Positions 56,624 to 58,140 of a stretch of 58,140 bases of DNA are shown here, piece by piece; the first letter of the stretch is position 1, and every line of letters starts with the position of its first letter. A program made the position numbers and the translations under genes. The stretch is from an uncultured Verrucomicrobiales bacterium (lineage in GTDB: Bacteria > Verrucomicrobiota > Verrucomicrobiia > Limisphaerales > JACDHS01), in assembly GCA_937983475.1 (NCBI GenBank), contig CALJZV010000083.1, forward strand, positions 1 through 58,140, written 5' to 3'. Below the pieces are notes generated by a model. The model was not told the origin of the DNA. It was given only the letters and a program-made list of their open reading frames with translations, and ran no database searches.

Positions 56624-58140
56624 TGTATAACAATCTCCACATGCTGCTGGGGCCGCCCGGCACGGGTAAAACCACGCGGTTGCTCAAGATCGTAGAGGAG
56701 ACGCTAAAGGCTGGCACCCCGGCCAACCGGATAGCGTTTGTGTCGTTCACCAAGAAGGCCACCGAAGAGGCTCGCGACCGGGCCGTGCAGACCCTCGGCC
56801 TTGGCCGTAATCAGTTCCAATGGTTCCGCACGCTGCACAGCTTTGCGTTCCGCTGCTTGGGCATGACGCGCAATGAAGTGCTGGACAAGAACCACTATCG
56901 CGAAATCGGCGCGCTCATTGGCGTCCCCATGTCGGGCTATACCAACTTTGAGGACGATGAAGATGCGGGCAAGGCCCACGAGGGCGACTCTATGTTGTTC
57001 GTGATTAACCTTGCGCGCATCATGGAGGTTCCCCTTGATTACGCCTTTGACAAATACAACAACGACGAGCGCATCGACTTTGCCGAAACCAAACAACTGG
57101 CCGCCACCATCGACGACTATAAACGCAAGCATGGGATGTGCGACTACTGCGACATGATTGCCCGATTTGCTCTCAGCGACGACCCCTACATCCCATCCCT
57201 GCACACGCTGATCGTAGACGAAGCGCAGGACCTCAGTCGTCTTCAATGGCGCATGGTGCGCAAGTTATACAAAGCAGCCGAGGTGAGTTACTTGGCGGGC
57301 GATGACGACCAAGCAATTTATGAGTGGGCCGGTGCCAGCGTGGATGACTTCATTCGCGTTGGTCGGGAGGCCGAAACATGCGAGGTTCTGGATAAGAGCT
57401 ACCGCCTGCCGCGCGCTGTGTATGAACGCGGCTTGGATATTATAGACAACGTGGAGGAGCGGCTACCCAAGGATTGGACACCCCGTGAGGAACAGGGTTA
57501 CGTGGAGACCTATCCGGACCTCAGCCATGTTGACATGGGACCAAAGACTGGCAGTTGGCTGGTGCTGGTGCGCAACAACTTTCTCATTCCGACGGCGGTG
57601 CAGTTTTTGCGTGAGAGCGGGCTGCCTTACCAGACCCGTAGATGGTCGCCGGTTACGTGTGAGAACTTAAAAGCGATCCGCATGTGGGAACGCCTCCGCA
57701 AAGGCGGCAGCCTTACGTTGGAAGAAGTCAAAGAGGTCTACGGCAAGATGCCGCCGCGCCGTGAGTTTGTTGATCCCAAGCGTAGGAACTTGAAAGGCGC
57801 GGACCCGGATGGCCAGTTCACCCTTGCCGTGCTCAAGGAACACCACGGCCTGAACACCGAACGCGTCTGGTATGAAGCCCTGATGAAAATACACGACGAG
57901 GAGCGTGAGTATTATCGCGCCGTGTTAAAGGGCGGCGAGCCGCTTAACAAGCCGCCGCGCATCACGGTGAGCAGCATACACGGGGCCAAGGGCGGCGAGG
58001 CTGATAACGTGTTAGTGATGCCCGATGTGAGCTACCGCACCTATGACGGCATCCGCACCAACGCCGACTGTGAGCATCGCGTGTTATACGTGGCCGCCAC
58101 AAGGGCCAAGCACGCGCTCCACATTATCCAGCCCCAGACA
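56623..58140 (+). CDS. UvrD/Rep-like SF1 helicase, partial at window end
   Basis: 506 codons to the end of the window without stop. Walker A MLLGPPGTGKTTRLL, Ia FVSFTKKATEEARDR, II LIVDEAQDLSRLQW, III LAGDDDQAIYEWAGAS, IV LDKSYRLPRAVY, V VSSIHGAKGGEADNVLVM, VI VLYVAATRAKHAL. The 1B and 2B insertions are small, so it is a compact 3'-5' helicase. The expected last residues, DRFYEPILDG, are seen in the near-repeat at 5-142. Joining 58140 directly to base 1 would give a stop after only four more codons. Confidence 0.92.
   Translation, partial: MYNNLHMLLGPPGTGKTTRLLKIVEETLKAGTPANRIAFVSFTKKATEEARDRAVQTLGLGRNQFQWFRTLHSFAFRCLGMTRNEVLDKNHYREIGALIGVPMSGYTNFEDDEDAGKAHEGDSMLFVINLARIMEVPLDYAFDKYNNDERIDFAETKQLAATIDDYKRKHGMCDYCDMIARFALSDDPYIPSLHTLIVDEAQDLSRLQWRMVRKLYKAAEVSYLAGDDDQAIYEWAGASVDDFIRVGREAETCEVLDKSYRLPRAVYERGLDIIDNVEERLPKDWTPREEQGYVETYPDLSHVDMGPKTGSWLVLVRNNFLIPTAVQFLRESGLPYQTRRWSPVTCENLKAIRMWERLRKGGSLTLEEVKEVYGKMPPRREFVDPKRRNLKGADPDGQFTLAVLKEHHGLNTERVWYEALMKIHDEEREYYRAVLKGGEPLNKPPRITVSSIHGAKGGEADNVLVMPDVSYRTYDGIRTNADCEHRVLYVAATRAKHALHIIQPQT

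Overview
This window looks like an essentially complete genome of a lytic tailed phage (Caudoviricetes, siphovirus-type tail). It has terminase, portal, scaffold and HK97-like capsid genes, a long tape measure gene, lambda-type G/GT tail chaperones with a -1 slippery site, gene-transfer-agent-like tail tip proteins, its own family A DNA polymerase, primase, SSB and helicases. I see no integrase, CI-type repressor, tRNA or CRISPR. The DNA is moderately GC-rich. The host cannot be named; the promoters are sigma-70-like and the lipoprotein and spanin-like genes fit a Gram-negative host. The last ~99 bases and bases 11-109 are an ~89% identical direct repeat encoding the end of the same UvrD-like helicase, so the two ends probably meet or overlap.

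Layout. (1) 1-1100: helicase tail fragment, a promoter, a five-codon leader and a basic protein, closed by a strong terminator. (2) 1124-8693, rightward: a compact DNA-base hypermodification operon (HMUDK_hel/aGPT-Pplase-like protein, radical SAM enzyme, TET/JBP-associated-type glycosyltransferase, dUMP-type thymidylate synthase/hydroxymethylase homologue, YfbR-like HD phosphohydrolase, Nmad1/DUF1599 protein), then DNA polymerase I and a PD-(D/E)XK nuclease. (3) 8700-12450, rightward: small unknown genes, mostly behind near-identical promoter plus hairpin leader modules. (4) 12510-41199, leftward: the whole virion module. In transcription order it runs small terminase, large terminase, portal, scaffold, capsid, cement, an exported fibre and a lysis-like cassette, connectors, tail tube, G/GT, tape measure, tail tip, fibre, PLA2-like protein and M15 endolysin. 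(5) 41200-42250: a ~1 kb divergent control region with an inverted array of a 9-bp repeat, the best candidate origin or master regulatory site. (6) 42250-58140, rightward: membrane protein, orphan C5-cytosine methyltransferase, many small unknowns, a Topo VI-A/Spo11-like (Mini-A type) protein, metalloprotease-like protein, SNF2 helicase, a possible structured RNA, DnaQ exonuclease, SSB-like protein, AEP primase and UvrD-like helicase.

How it works together (inference): early genes from the repeated promoters act on the host. The nucleotide enzymes would supply 5-hydroxymethyl-dUMP that the phage polymerase inserts in place of T, and the glycosyltransferase, radical SAM and HMUDK_hel/aGPT proteins would elaborate the base in DNA. 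The leftward operon builds and releases virions. The most novel element is the combination of a uracil-side hydroxymethylase candidate with a base-J-type glycosyltransferase and a radical SAM enzyme, without any recognisable 5-hmdU kinase.
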